Origin: Myxosarcina sp. GA_180221_E-2-1-MAG-40_15
Lineage (GTDB): Bacteria; Cyanobacteriota; Cyanobacteriia; Cyanobacteriales; Xenococcaceae
Length of the DNA: 64,000 nucleotides
Assembly: GCA_020692205.1 (NCBI GenBank)
Contig: JAIMKV010000005.1
Coordinates: forward strand, 53,533-117,532
Direction: 5' to 3'
Both the position numbers and the translations under genes were made by a program. The stretch's first letter is position 1; each line of letters begins with the position of its first letter. Under the pieces are notes generated by a model, which worked only from the letters and a program-made list of their open reading frames with translations, was not told where the DNA came from and searched no databases. Below are positions 38,461 through 48,294 of the stretch, piece by piece.

Positions 38461-39453
38461 TTGAACAATAAAGCGATCGCCCGTCGCCCTGCTAAAGTTA
38501 TCTGTCTAGGGGAAATATTATTTGATTGTCTTGCTAACGAGTTGGGCAAGTCTATATCTGAAGTTGCATCTTGGACTTCTTATCCAGGAGGCGCACCAGC
38601 AAATGTTGCCTGCGCCTTAACAAAATTAGGTACTCCTGCGGCATTTATTGGTTGTGTTGGCAAAGATAAGCCAGGCCAGCAACTAGTCAGGCTCTTAGAG
38701 TCAATTGGAGTTGATATTTCTGGAGTTCAACACCATGATATAGCTCCCACCAGGCTAGTTTACGTTACTCGCAATGAACAAGGCGATCGCACTTTTGCTG
38801 GTTTTGGCGACCAAAGAGCTGATCAATTCGCTGATGCCTATCTTCAAGCTGAACTACTGCCGACAGAATTGTTCTTAGAAGCTGAATATTTGGTATTAGG
38901 AACTCTTGAGTTAGCCTATCCTCAAACCAGAGCTGCCGTGTTTCGTGCTTTAGAGCTGGCAGTTGAACATCATCTAAAAATTATCTTGGATGTTAATTGG
39001 CGACCAATGTTCTGGCTCAATCAAGAAGAGGCAATCCCTTTAATTAAGCAGCTTTGGCAATACGTAGATTTCCTTAAGCTGGCCGAAGAAGAAGCAACCT
39101 GGCTGTTTGATACTGCTGATGCGGGAGCAATTGCTTATCGTCTCGGCTCTCTAGAGGGTGTTTTAGTAAGTAATGGAGATGCTCAGGTAAGCTACTGTCT
39201 CAGCGATAACGAAGGAACAGTCAATCCGATGAAGGTATCGGTTGAAGATACTACGGGAGCAGGAGATGCCTTTCTCGCGGGCTTTATCCATCAACTCTGC
39301 CAGCACGGTATGCAGCAATTATCGAATCCTCAAATAGCTCAAGATATTGTTAGATATGCTTGTGCAGTAGGTGGTTTAACTACGACAAAATCAGGCGCGA
39401 TCGCGGCTCAACCCAGCCCCGCAGAAGTAGAGGCTTTACTTAAACAAGTTTAG
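38461..39453 (+). CDS. PfkB-family sugar kinase, probable fructokinase
   Basis: 330 residues. VICLGEILFDCLANE opens the fold, GGAPANVACALTKLGTPAAFIGCVGKD is PfkB signature 1 and DTTGAGDAFLAGF is signature 2 with the catalytic Asp. Spacing and the FDCL and EEEATWLF segments fit fructokinases that make fructose 6-phosphate. The start is TTG 38461-38463, supported by AGGGAG at 38451-38456; no in-frame ATG lies before the core. Followed by a terminator-like hairpin. Confidence 0.87.
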   Translation: MNNKAIARRPAKVICLGEILFDCLANELGKSISEVASWTSYPGGAPANVACALTKLGTPAAFIGCVGKDKPGQQLVRLLESIGVDISGVQHHDIAPTRLVYVTRNEQGDRTFAGFGDQRADQFADAYLQAELLPTELFLEAEYLVLGTLELAYPQTRAAVFRALELAVEHHLKIILDVNWRPMFWLNQEEAIPLIKQLWQYVDFLKLAEEEATWLFDTADAGAIAYRLGSLEGVLVSNGDAQVSYCLSDNEGTVNPMKVSVEDTTGAGDAFLAGFIHQLCQHGMQQLSNPQIAQDIVRYACAVGGLTTTKSGAIAAQPSPAEVEALLKQV

Positions 39454-39472
39454 TTTAATCAGCTTAAGAGAA

Positions 39473-39520
39473 AAGAGCCTAAGACAATGCCGTCTTGTGT
39501 CTTGGCTCTTAAATTTTGTT
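39473..39520 (+). terminator. Terminator-like hairpin after fructokinase
   Basis: AAGAGCC (39473-39479) plus AAGACA (39481-39486) pair with TGTCTT and GGCTCTT (39498-39510) with one bulged T, followed by AAATTTTGTTT. Confidence 0.6.
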
Positions 39521-40349
39521 TCCGAATCACACGTCGGCAATCATAATCAAGCAGTTTTGGTTTGTCAATAATTTTTTAGGCCCTCAGCCTCAAAATATTT
39601 TAGACAAATCTTCTTTACAATGCGCTCAAGTTGAATTATCTTGGATGAGACTTGATTGATTTTCCTTTCTTTTGGGCTTAAAACTAATAACACTTGACTG
39701 GTTAAATAATAGACTTAAACTCAAATTTCTATTTTTAATCAGCATCTCGCTATGACAAAATACCGAGTTAAAATTATTTTAGTTCAAAAAAACAGCAGAT
39801 AAATTAGCTAAGTCAGATATCCCAATCAACATAATTTAAAAATAATGTTTTCTCCAGTCGGCATACATAATTAACAAACTGTATGCTGTCTTTTGATCGA
39901 TTAAAAGTTCAGCAAAATCCTTAAATTTAAGAATTAGTTGCTGTCTCTTTAAAGACAAACAATTAGAGTTTAAAAATATCGTAATTTACGTATAAATACA
40001 GAAAATAATAATCTAAATCAAATTGACCTGAGTCAATTACTAATATTTTCCAGTTCTTTTTACTAAATTTGGAATTGATAGTCTATACATCTGTATTTTT
40101 ACTGATGTGTCAGCATTAACGCTAAAAAAACTATTGTTTTTACTTAAGCAAAAGCCGTTGACATTTGGTCAATTACAGACAAAATAGATAAACAAAGACA
40201 TGAAAATTACTTAATTTGTCTTTTTGTATTCTGTCTTACTAGAAATAAATTCAATGTAATTTATGATAGTTTTTGATGGTTTTATTACCTAGTTATTAAC
40301 GACAAATTTGGGTCGAACTAACATCATAAATAGTGGGGATTAATTAATT
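39521..40349. other. Long intergenic region upstream of RTX gene
   Basis: About 830 bp of very AT-rich DNA with no credible frame on either strand. I see no long repeat. A TTGACA hexamer at 40158-40163 could belong to a promoter for the RTX gene, but a matching -10 at the right distance is weak (AAAATA, 40181-40186). The length of the leader suggests complex regulation or a lost gene. Confidence 0.5.
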
Positions 40350-40985
40350 ATGTCAAGTATCGTTACACTAGAAACTCCTGATTCTATCTTTGAATCAACA
40401 ATTGTTGGTAGTCACCTAGAAATAGTTGCTCAACAGGGAGAAGAAAACATCATTGAAGTTAAGGGGGATTCGCCAATAACTATTTTTGGTGGCTCACTTA
40501 GTGATGAAATTACGACTGGCGCCGGGGATGCTGCAATTTTCGGAGGAGATGGAGATGATTCAATCAAGACTGGTATCGGCGACGATATTATTCTTGGTGG
40601 AGAAGGTAACGACATTATTAGTTCGGGAATTGGTGCCGACTTTATTTTTGGTGGTGCTGGCAACGACACCATTAGAGGTGGTTTACCTGGAATAGATTCA
40701 GATGGTAATCCGATTGGAGATACTCTCCAAGGAGGTGCTGGCGAAGATGTTTTTGAATTTGCTGCCAGTGAATTTGAATCAGGAGCAACCGATAAGATTG
40801 TCGACTTTCAAGCCGATGGTTTTGCCGACATTATTCGAGTTTTCGGAGTCAGCGACGGTGATATTAGTTACGATGCAGATACAGGAATGGTATCGATCAA
40901 TGGAGAACCAGCAATCGATATTGGTACTGGTTTAGATATTGAAGCCTCTCAAAAGGGCGACAGTGATACTTGGGAATTGTTTTAA
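40350..40985 (+). CDS. RTX-type calcium-binding protein
   Basis: 211 residues, acidic, with no Sec signal and no cysteine. The middle (about 45-115) holds four to five degenerate nonapeptide RTX repeats such as GGDGDDSIK, GGEGNDIIS and GGAGNDTIR, which wrap calcium in a beta-roll. After them comes GGAGEDVFEFAASEFESGATDKIVDFQ, a typical post-repeat capping segment, and the protein ends DSDTWELF. Such proteins leave the cell through type I secretion. No ABC/HlyD/TolC genes lie nearby. May be an S-layer or matrix component. It precedes the TPR-enzyme trio on the same strand. Confidence 0.85.
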   Translation: MSSIVTLETPDSIFESTIVGSHLEIVAQQGEENIIEVKGDSPITIFGGSLSDEITTGAGDAAIFGGDGDDSIKTGIGDDIILGGEGNDIISSGIGADFIFGGAGNDTIRGGLPGIDSDGNPIGDTLQGGAGEDVFEFAASEFESGATDKIVDFQADGFADIIRVFGVSDGDISYDADTGMVSINGEPAIDIGTGLDIEASQKGDSDTWELF

Positions 40986-41022
40986 ATAAGCAGCCTGATT
41001 GCCTATACGCGGTGATATTCCA

Positions 41023-41051
41023 AAGACCCATGACGAAAAGTTGTGGGTCTT
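41023..41051 (+). terminator. Hairpin after RTX gene
   Basis: AAGACCCA (41023-41030) pairs with TGGGTCTT (41044-41051), an 8-bp stem with a 13-nt loop, 38 bp past the stop codon. It is not followed by a good T tract, so its strength as a terminator is uncertain. Confidence 0.45.
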
Positions 41052-41209
41052 ATAGTATATGTAGGTACTTAATTTAGAATTTTAATTAAGTTAACTTAAG
41101 AAAAAGTGAGCTACCCAAACTAGCTTTAATCCATGTTTGAAAGTGGTTCAATTTTCCGAGTTTTATCTGTATTTTGTAATTTGAACTAGGGTCATTCCCA
41201 CTACCGTCA

Positions 41210-43942
41210 ATGATAAGAGGCGAATCCGATTCCTCATTCAAAAAGATCAAGTTTCACTTAGCGCGAGGAGAATGGGAACAGGTTGTTGAGCTTTGTCAAC
41301 AAGAGATCGACATCAGACATGGCCTTGGTGATGTCAGCAATCCGCAAAAGATCCATTTTTATGCCTATCTAGCCAGAGCTTATACTCAGCAGGGAAAACT
41401 CGCCGAAGCCATTAGTTCTTATGAAAACATTCTCGGTACTTCGATTAATCAAGCAGAAATACATGCTGAATTAGGCTTACTGCATAGCAAACAAAGAAAT
41501 CCCAGGCAAGCAGCGTGGCACTATCGGCAGGCTTTAAACTTTAAACCAGATTGGACAGAACTACAATACAATCTGGGAGTAGTGCTGCATGAATTAGGTA
41601 ATTGGGATCAGGCGATCGCCGCTTACGAGCAAGCGATTCAAATCAAACCTGATTATGCTGCTGCCTACTTCAATCTGGGGGTACTGTACGATCACCAAGG
41701 AGAGCTAGAAGCGGCGATTTCTAGTTATCAGCAGGTAATTGCCATTGAACCCAAATTAGTCAGAGCCTACAGTAATTTAGGCAGTACTTTTGCCAGACAA
41801 CAAAAATATGCTCAGGCGATCGCTACCTTGAAACAGGGTCTTGCTCTTGATCCCACTTGGGCAACCTTACATAATAATTTAGGTCAGATATACTGGTTTG
41901 ATCGGCAACTAGGATTAGCTCTCAGCAGCTTTGAAACGGCGATCGTCTTAGATTCAAAGATGGCCTTAGCACATCATAATTTGGGCAGACTATGGCAACA
42001 GCAGGGTAATTATCCTCAAGCGATCAAATGTTTTCGTACCGTAATTGAGCTAGAGCCAAAAAATATCCTAGCTTATAGTAACTGTGCCGATGCGCAGCAA
42101 AAAATCGGCGATTTAGCATCTACCTTAGACTGTTGGCGTAAAATAATTGAGCTACAACCCAATTTTATCGAAGCTTATTGTCAGGGAAAGTTAGCTACTA
42201 GTCCTCAAGATCTCTTAGAAATAGCTAAGCTAAGCTGCGCTCGTTTTCTTTTGGCTTTGAAACAGTCACAAAAAGACGAAGCTTATTATCATCTCTGGCG
42301 AACCTACAGCTATATGGGAGATGTGCTGTTTGAGTTTGGTGGGGTAAAGCAAGCTGAAATTTATTATCAGCGGGCATTACAGATCGAGCCAGAAAACGTT
42401 GAACTATATTTTAAGTTAGGTAATTGTCTCGCCCGACAAAAAAGGTTAAATGGAGCTATAGCTGTTTACCATTATGGTTTGTCATTGCAACCAGACCATC
42501 CGCAAATTTGTTTTCAATTAGGTAAGGTTTTAGAACGTACCCAAGAAGCAGAACAGGCGATCAATTACTATGAAAGGGTTCTAAACGGGCAGATAGAGCG
42601 CGCTCCTAACTGGAAAAATCTACCTAATTTGTTTCCGATAGAAGACAATTTACCTTCGTTACCTGCCGAAATTTATCACCATACTCAGGACTGGGTTAGA
42701 GACTGCAATCTTAAAAACTTTGATTACGTTCAAGTATCTTGGTCAGACAAGAAAACTACTACCGTTAAAACAAACCAAACCAAGCGTCCAGAAGTTATCA
42801 AGATTGCTCCTGGGGAAGTATCTTATCCAGACTGTGGTGGAGTTAACTGTCATCAGTGTATGAGCAAGTTAATCGAGCAGTTTAAACCGTTGCAAATTGG
42901 GCAAAACGCTTACAAATGTTCCTTAGAGAAAGCTCCGATCATTCGCGAGCAACTTCCCTTTGTCGTGACTATTCCCCAAGGTAGATGCTGGGTTGCGCCA
43001 CAAAAAAATTCTTGGGTGATTTGCCATAGTTTAGCGGTAATTACTCCAGACAATTATTTGCTGGGAGATCTATCCCGAGATTATCCTTGGTTTCTTCCTG
43101 GATGTCCCTATCAAGAGCGAGCCGAACACAGCATTTTTGAGCAGGAAACTATTCCTGCCGTAGAAAAAATCGAGGGCAAAGTTGTCCTCTTGTCGGGATT
43201 AGCAGGTCACGTTTATTACCATTGGATGTTTGATATTATTCCTCGACTGGAATTACTCAAACGCAGCGAAATTAAACTTAAAGAAATTGATTGGTTTGTG
43301 GTGAATAGTCTTAGTAAATCCTATCAACAAGAAACCCTGAGTCTACTGGGGGTTGAACCAGACAAAATTATCGAAAGCGATCGCCATAGTCATCTTCAAG
43401 CTACAGAGTTAATCGTGCCTTCTTTTCCTGGCTATCTAGACTGGGTTCCTGAAGGTACGATCAAGTTTTTGAGACAAACCTTTTTACCTCAAGTCAGTTC
43501 GGCTAAGAGCGATCAACAACAAATCTACATTAGTCGAGCCAAAGCCAAAAATAGACAGTTAATTAATGAACTCGAAGTTAGTCAATTCTTAGCTAGTCAG
43601 GGATTCCAAACCGTATTTTTGGAAGAGATGTCAGTCTTAGAACAAGTGGCAACCTTTGCCAATGCCAAAATTGTGGTTGCGCCTCATGGCTCTGGACTGA
43701 CCAATTTAGTCTTTTGTCAGCCAAATACTAAGGTTGTTGAACTATTTTCACCCAACTATGTCAGAACAGATTACTGGATGATTAGTCAGCAGCTACAATT
43801 GCAACATTATTATGTGGTCGGACAAAGTTTTGACTGTTCGTCCCTACGCAATTTAATGTATCAGAATGCTCTAACCGAAGATATTTTAGTTAATATTGAT
43901 TCTCTCAAGCTAGTTTTGCAACATTTATCGCCACAGAACTAG
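41210..43942 (+). CDS. TPR protein with C-terminal GT61 glycosyltransferase domain
   Basis: 910 residues. Residues about 10-330 and 370-460 are at least ten tetratricopeptide repeats (for example LQYNLGVVLHELGNWDQAIA and AAYFNLGVLYDHQGELEAAI). A linker with a CxxxxCxxC motif (CGGVNCHQC, near 540-548) follows. From about 660 the DUF563/GT61 domain runs: GLAGHVYYHWMFDIIPRLELL, IYISRAKAKNRQLIN, and HGSGLTNLVFCQPNTKVVELF. GT61 enzymes act on plant xylan and on protein O-glycans. The TPR array may select a protein substrate or bind partner enzymes. Cytoplasmic; no signal or membrane helix. First of three similar fusions. Confidence 0.85.
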   Translation: MIRGESDSSFKKIKFHLARGEWEQVVELCQQEIDIRHGLGDVSNPQKIHFYAYLARAYTQQGKLAEAISSYENILGTSINQAEIHAELGLLHSKQRNPRQAAWHYRQALNFKPDWTELQYNLGVVLHELGNWDQAIAAYEQAIQIKPDYAAAYFNLGVLYDHQGELEAAISSYQQVIAIEPKLVRAYSNLGSTFARQQKYAQAIATLKQGLALDPTWATLHNNLGQIYWFDRQLGLALSSFETAIVLDSKMALAHHNLGRLWQQQGNYPQAIKCFRTVIELEPKNILAYSNCADAQQKIGDLASTLDCWRKIIELQPNFIEAYCQGKLATSPQDLLEIAKLSCARFLLALKQSQKDEAYYHLWRTYSYMGDVLFEFGGVKQAEIYYQRALQIEPENVELYFKLGNCLARQKRLNGAIAVYHYGLSLQPDHPQICFQLGKVLERTQEAEQAINYYERVLNGQIERAPNWKNLPNLFPIEDNLPSLPAEIYHHTQDWVRDCNLKNFDYVQVSWSDKKTTTVKTNQTKRPEVIKIAPGEVSYPDCGGVNCHQCMSKLIEQFKPLQIGQNAYKCSLEKAPIIREQLPFVVTIPQGRCWVAPQKNSWVICHSLAVITPDNYLLGDLSRDYPWFLPGCPYQERAEHSIFEQETIPAVEKIEGKVVLLSGLAGHVYYHWMFDIIPRLELLKRSEIKLKEIDWFVVNSLSKSYQQETLSLLGVEPDKIIESDRHSHLQATELIVPSFPGYLDWVPEGTIKFLRQTFLPQVSSAKSDQQQIYISRAKAKNRQLINELEVSQFLASQGFQTVFLEEMSVLEQVATFANAKIVVAPHGSGLTNLVFCQPNTKVVELFSPNYVRTDYWMISQQLQLQHYYVVGQSFDCSSLRNLMYQNALTEDILVNIDSLKLVLQHLSPQN

Positions 43943-44035
43943 AGTGGATTCTTGTGACTCCACATGATACTAATGGCGAGAAAAGACTATGAGGATCGAC
44001 TATTGACACTCGATCAGCAACAGTAAACTGTACAA

Positions 44036-45514
44036 ATGAAACATATTTCAGCCGTGAACTCTAGCTATTTAGCTCAAGCAATCATTCAGTGTGAACGAGC
44101 AATTAAAACAGAAACGAACCATCCAGAACAATGGCAGACTGCCTTTAGAAACTTGGGTAATCTGCTTCAGGGAAGGGGCGATTTTGATCGAGCGATAGTG
44201 TGGCATTCTTTGACCCTAGAAAGCGAAGTAAATCTAGCCGAAGCATACTCTCAACTAGGAGAATTACAGGCATTAGAAAAAAATTGGTTAGCAGCCCTAA
44301 ACTTATTTGAAACCGCTTTACAATATTTGCCAGATTCTCCCCTTATCTATTCATCCTTGGCTCAAATCAATGGTCAACTACAGCGTCAAGATGCGGAGAT
44401 GGAGTGTTGGTACAAAGCAACCCAGCTTAACCCTAACTTGATGAATCAGCAGGGTTACTATAAATTGGCTAGAGCCTTGGAACGACGAGGAAAAATGAGC
44501 GAGGCGATCGCCTGTTATCAACAAGCTACCGCAGGAGGCGAGGGGGTAGTTGCGGCTTTTTTCGATCTCGGAGAAATTTATCAACGGCAAGGTAAGTTAG
44601 ATCAGGCTCAAGATATCTACCAGAAAATTTTAGCTGCCGAACCCACCGAAGCTAGGGCTCAATATAAGCTCGGCACTGTTTATCTGCAAAAAGGCTGCTT
44701 CGAGCAGGCAATTGATTGTTTTCGTCAGACGATTAAAGATGCTCCTGACTTTCCCTGGGCTTATCGTGATTTGGTTAAAACTTTTTTAATCCTGAAAAGA
44801 TGGGACGAGGCGATTTCAACCTGCTACGCTATTCTCAATTTAGTGGAAGAATATCCCTGGGTTTATAGTCATTTGGGTAATGCTCTGCGAGAAAAAGGTC
44901 GATTGTCTGAAGCGGCAGTAAATTTTCAAAAAGCCTGTGAGCAGCGTGGATGGCATCAGTGCGTGGCAAATAATTACTTTTTTACCGTAGATATTTTTAG
45001 CCATCGTATTTCGATTTGGTTGGATCATCTCAAACCGCTAATCGGCCAAGCGATTAAGGTTTTAGAAGTAGGCTGTTACCAAGGAATGTCTAGCTGTTGG
45101 ATGTTGGATCGACTATTAATTGAGCCAACAAGTCAACTTACCTGTATTGATCGCAACTTCGACCCTAAATTTACCGAAAACATTACCAAAACTGGTGCAG
45201 CAGAACGAGTAACTTTTCTTGAAGGAGATATTTTTCAATTAATGTCAGGCTGCGCTGCCAATAGTTTCGATCTGATTAATCTTCAGAATCGCGTTCAATC
45301 TAGCCAACACAGTGAGAAAAACACGGAATTAGCCTGGAAACTAGTCAAGCCAGGCGGATTAATTATCTTCAGTCATTATGGCTGGCATAATCCCAAATCT
45401 GCTCCAGAAAATCAACGGGTAGGAATCGATCAGTTTCTGAACTCAGTTACGGATCAGTGGCAACGAGTTCATTTATCTGTGCCAATATTTCAATTAATTA
45501 TTCGTAAGCTTTAG
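44036..45514 (+). CDS. TPR protein with C-terminal class I methyltransferase domain
   Basis: 492 residues. Seven or eight TPR units occupy residues about 1-300 (for example AEAYSQLGELQALEKNWLAALNLFETAL). The enzyme domain starts near residue 335: VLEVGCYQGMSSCWML is motif I for S-adenosylmethionine binding (GxGxG replaced by GCYQG), LTCIDRN is motif II, and VTFLEGD follows. The final WKLVKPGGLIIFSHYGWHNP holds motif IV-like residues. The target is unknown; the neighbours suggest a glycan hydroxyl or carboxyl. Lies 93 bp after the GT61 fusion on the same strand. Confidence 0.8.
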   Translation: MKHISAVNSSYLAQAIIQCERAIKTETNHPEQWQTAFRNLGNLLQGRGDFDRAIVWHSLTLESEVNLAEAYSQLGELQALEKNWLAALNLFETALQYLPDSPLIYSSLAQINGQLQRQDAEMECWYKATQLNPNLMNQQGYYKLARALERRGKMSEAIACYQQATAGGEGVVAAFFDLGEIYQRQGKLDQAQDIYQKILAAEPTEARAQYKLGTVYLQKGCFEQAIDCFRQTIKDAPDFPWAYRDLVKTFLILKRWDEAISTCYAILNLVEEYPWVYSHLGNALREKGRLSEAAVNFQKACEQRGWHQCVANNYFFTVDIFSHRISIWLDHLKPLIGQAIKVLEVGCYQGMSSCWMLDRLLIEPTSQLTCIDRNFDPKFTENITKTGAAERVTFLEGDIFQLMSGCAANSFDLINLQNRVQSSQHSEKNTELAWKLVKPGGLIIFSHYGWHNPKSAPENQRVGIDQFLNSVTDQWQRVHLSVPIFQLIIRKL

Positions 45515-45572
45515 ATAATCAGTCATAGGTCGAGCAGATGAAATGAAGTTCGTTTGAATAGTTTGAATTAAA

Positions 45573-45600
45573 GCTCGCGCAAAGACGCAAAGGCGCAAAG
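45573..45600 (+). repeat. Dispersed short repeat, copy 1
   Basis: A 28-bp sequence built on GCGCAAAGACGCAAAG. A related copy in reverse orientation is at 56566-56590. Such units are widespread between cyanobacterial genes. Confidence 0.5.
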
Positions 45601-45649
45601 AAAAAGGCAAAGATTTTGTAGTAAGTAATATAAGCGGACTTCATATGAA

Positions 45650-47713
45650 ATGAAAGAACAACTTCAATCTGAATTAGATTCAGTCCAAATTGAACAAGCG
45701 ATCGCTCAATATGTCCGCCAGATAACAGTTAGCCCTCAGCCAGCGGAGATTTATACCGATCTGGGAAATTTATATACTCAGCAAGGACAGTGGCATGAGG
45801 CGGTGAAGAATTACAGGCAAGCCATTGCCCTCAAGCCAGATTTTGCTGAGGCACATCGCCATCTAGCGGTAGTTTTGGATCAAAGCGGCAAAGCTAGCTT
45901 AGCGGCTAATCATTTATTTGAGGCATTTCAATTACAACCTGAAGCTGTTAGCGCCCAACAGCAATATAAGCTTGGCCAAACCTTACAAAGACAAGATAAA
46001 CCCGCCAGAGCGATCGCCTGCTATCGTGCAGCAATTGAACTGAAACCTAACTTTTGGTCTGCATACAATACTTTGGCTAACTTGCTTACCGAACAAGGTA
46101 AAGATCGCCGTGTAATTGAAGTTTATCGTCTGGGAGTGAGAAATAATCCCCAAAACTCTCACTATTATTTTGCTTTAGCAGCGGCATTTGCAGCAAGGCA
46201 AAAATGGGTTCGAGCTAGTAATAATTTTCAGCAAGCTGCGGAGTTATCACCATCAGCTAAAGTATATTATCATTGGGGTCTAGCCTTATCCCAGCTAAAC
46301 AAGTATGACCAGGCGCAATCGTGTTGGCAACAGGCGATCGCCTTACAGCCAGACCATATAGCAGCTCACTATCAGCTAGGTTTACTATGGCAAAATCAAC
46401 AGCAGTGGCAACAGGCTCTTGTCGCCTACAAACAAGTCATCGCCATTAATCCTGATGATGCCGACACCTTGGTTAATCTGGGTTTGGTCTATCGACATTT
46501 GCAGCAAGATGATTTGTCTATTAACTGCTATTGTAAGGCGATGGGGCAGATCTCGAAATCATCATCCCTCGAAACCGAAGCGATCGCTGGGTATCAGCAG
46601 ACGTTAGCCGAACATCCCCAAGCAACAGCTAAACTCTATTATCAGCTAGGTAAATTGTTGAGAGCGAGAGGTCGTTTTCCTGAAGCGATCGCCGCTTATT
46701 GTCAAACTATTCAGCTTGACCCTAACTTCAAAAATGCCTATATTGACCTGCAATATACCCCGATCACTAAGGAACAATCAACTGAGCTAATCGAGTTTTA
46801 TCGTCAGATTGTCACTAAATATCCTGAGATAACTATTGCCTGGGGTAATTTAGGAGATGCCTTGACTCAACAAGATCGTGTCCCAGAGGCAATAGACTGT
46901 TATCGCACTGGTAGTTATCACAAGGTAATCCAAACCTATCCCCATTTAGCGAAACTGTCTTGGCACAAACAAAAACAATCTGGCCCCGACTTTATCATTG
47001 CAGGAGCATCAAAGAGTGGTACATCATCGATATACTACTATCTGAGTCGTCATCCCCAGGTTTTGCTTGCCCACAAAAAAGAAATTGATTTTTATCAGCA
47101 GAATTATCAACGAGGCATTGATTGGTATCTGGCACATTTTCCAACTATTACCGATCGCGCCGATTTTCTGACAGGAGAAGCTACTCCTAACTATCTTCGT
47201 TTTCCCCAGGTGGCGCAGCGGATTAAGGCAACCTTTCCCCAGGCAAAAATTATTATCTTGCTGCGAAACCCTGTAGATCGAGCCATATCCTGGCATTACC
47301 ATAAGTTAAACACGGGCTTAACCAAAGATAATTTGGCAACGGCGATCGCCACTGAAATCGATAGATTAGCCACAGTAAGTGAAGCAGAAATTACTAATAC
47401 TGGCTTTTACGATCCAGACAACATTATCAGTAGTCTCTATATTTACAAAATCAAACCTTGGATTGAACTTTTAGGTCGTAAGCAATTTTTAATTCTTAAA
47501 AGCGAAGCATTCTATCTCAATCCACTTGAGGCGATGGAGCAAGTATTTAAGTTTTTGGGTTTGCCCAACTGTCCCTTAGAAAACTATCCCAAAGTTAATG
47601 CTGGTTCTTATAATCAGGTAGATTTGAGCTTGAGAAAAACATTGTCTGAATATTTTGCACCCTATAATCGACAGTTAGAAGAATATTTAAATATGGACTT
47701 TGGCTGGGCATAA
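45650..47713 (+). CDS. TPR protein with C-terminal sulfotransferase domain
   Basis: 687 residues. TPR units fill residues about 20-430 (for example EIYTDLGNLYTQQGQWHEAV). The sulfotransferase domain begins near 443: FIIAGASKSGTSSIYYYLSRHP is the 5'-phosphosulfate-binding loop for PAPS, KEIDFY the catalytic-side region, and IIILLRNPVDRAISWHYHK (near 530-548) the 3'-phosphate site. The C-terminal ENYPKVNAGSYNQVDLSLRKTL is typical of heparan-type carbohydrate sulfotransferases. It would put sulfate on a sugar hydroxyl. Third gene of the trio; no later gene on this strand. Confidence 0.87.
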   Translation: MKEQLQSELDSVQIEQAIAQYVRQITVSPQPAEIYTDLGNLYTQQGQWHEAVKNYRQAIALKPDFAEAHRHLAVVLDQSGKASLAANHLFEAFQLQPEAVSAQQQYKLGQTLQRQDKPARAIACYRAAIELKPNFWSAYNTLANLLTEQGKDRRVIEVYRLGVRNNPQNSHYYFALAAAFAARQKWVRASNNFQQAAELSPSAKVYYHWGLALSQLNKYDQAQSCWQQAIALQPDHIAAHYQLGLLWQNQQQWQQALVAYKQVIAINPDDADTLVNLGLVYRHLQQDDLSINCYCKAMGQISKSSSLETEAIAGYQQTLAEHPQATAKLYYQLGKLLRARGRFPEAIAAYCQTIQLDPNFKNAYIDLQYTPITKEQSTELIEFYRQIVTKYPEITIAWGNLGDALTQQDRVPEAIDCYRTGSYHKVIQTYPHLAKLSWHKQKQSGPDFIIAGASKSGTSSIYYYLSRHPQVLLAHKKEIDFYQQNYQRGIDWYLAHFPTITDRADFLTGEATPNYLRFPQVAQRIKATFPQAKIIILLRNPVDRAISWHYHKLNTGLTKDNLATAIATEIDRLATVSEAEITNTGFYDPDNIISSLYIYKIKPWIELLGRKQFLILKSEAFYLNPLEAMEQVFKFLGLPNCPLENYPKVNAGSYNQVDLSLRKTLSEYFAPYNRQLEEYLNMDFGWA

Positions 47714-47727
47714 AAAAGCTAAGTTGA

Positions 47728-48294
47728 TTATTTGAAAAGATCAATAATTGCTCGTTCAATTGATCGCTCTACGCCTCTTTGCAGAGTGTTTACCATTACT
47801 CTTTGAATCCCAGAAGAACCGTCTTTTTGTTGATTTGCCTGAGAATTTTGATTATTGGCAACGTTCTCGCCAATGAAAGTATAGCTAAGATCTGAGCGAG
47901 GATGATCTCCACTAATCACATTATTTTTACGGCTTCCTGTATAAAATTCTTGACCTTTAAGTAGTTCGATACTCACTACTCCTCCTGCTTGAGAAATTAT
48001 GCCTGAATGAACTGCGCTAATACAGATAGCAGAATTTACAGTATAGGTATTAGTTCCCCAGATTAAAGCCTCAGGTAAATTATCTGAAGCAGGTTGACAA
48101 TAAAAATCATAGGTTTTACCCACATGATCAACTTTGTTTAATCCCATCGTGCTTAATTTGCTACTCCAGCCAATTTCAGCTACTCCATCTCGATTATTTT
48201 GAGCATTCGCTGGTGGTAAAATTGTTGCGGCAATCGCCATCATTAAACTAACAGTAATAAATTTTAGATTTGAGTTTAATTTAATAATTTTCAT
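47728..48294 (-). CDS. Secreted LCCL-domain protein
   Basis: 188 residues with a Sec signal (KFITVSLMMAIAATILPPANA). The mature protein is one LCCL domain: VGKTYDFYCQPA, ALIWGTNTYTVNSAICISAVHSGII, GGVVSIELLKGQEFYTGSRKNNVIS, with the two conserved cysteines. A Gln/Asn-rich linker and a short helix end it. LCCL domains are best known in eukaryotic extracellular proteins and bind lipid A or polysaccharide in some cases; bacterial copies are uncharacterised. Convergent with the sulfotransferase fusion across a 14-bp spacer. Confidence 0.8.
   Translation of the reverse strand: MKIIKLNSNLKFITVSLMMAIAATILPPANAQNNRDGVAEIGWSSKLSTMGLNKVDHVGKTYDFYCQPASDNLPEALIWGTNTYTVNSAICISAVHSGIISQAGGVVSIELLKGQEFYTGSRKNNVISGDHPRSDLSYTFIGENVANNQNSQANQQKDGSSGIQRVMVNTLQRGVERSIERAIIDLFK

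Noticed and set aside
40430..40935. Extra frames over the RTX gene, on both strands
   Set aside because: Repeat-driven shadow frames; the calcium-binding repeats are only in the frame starting at 40350.
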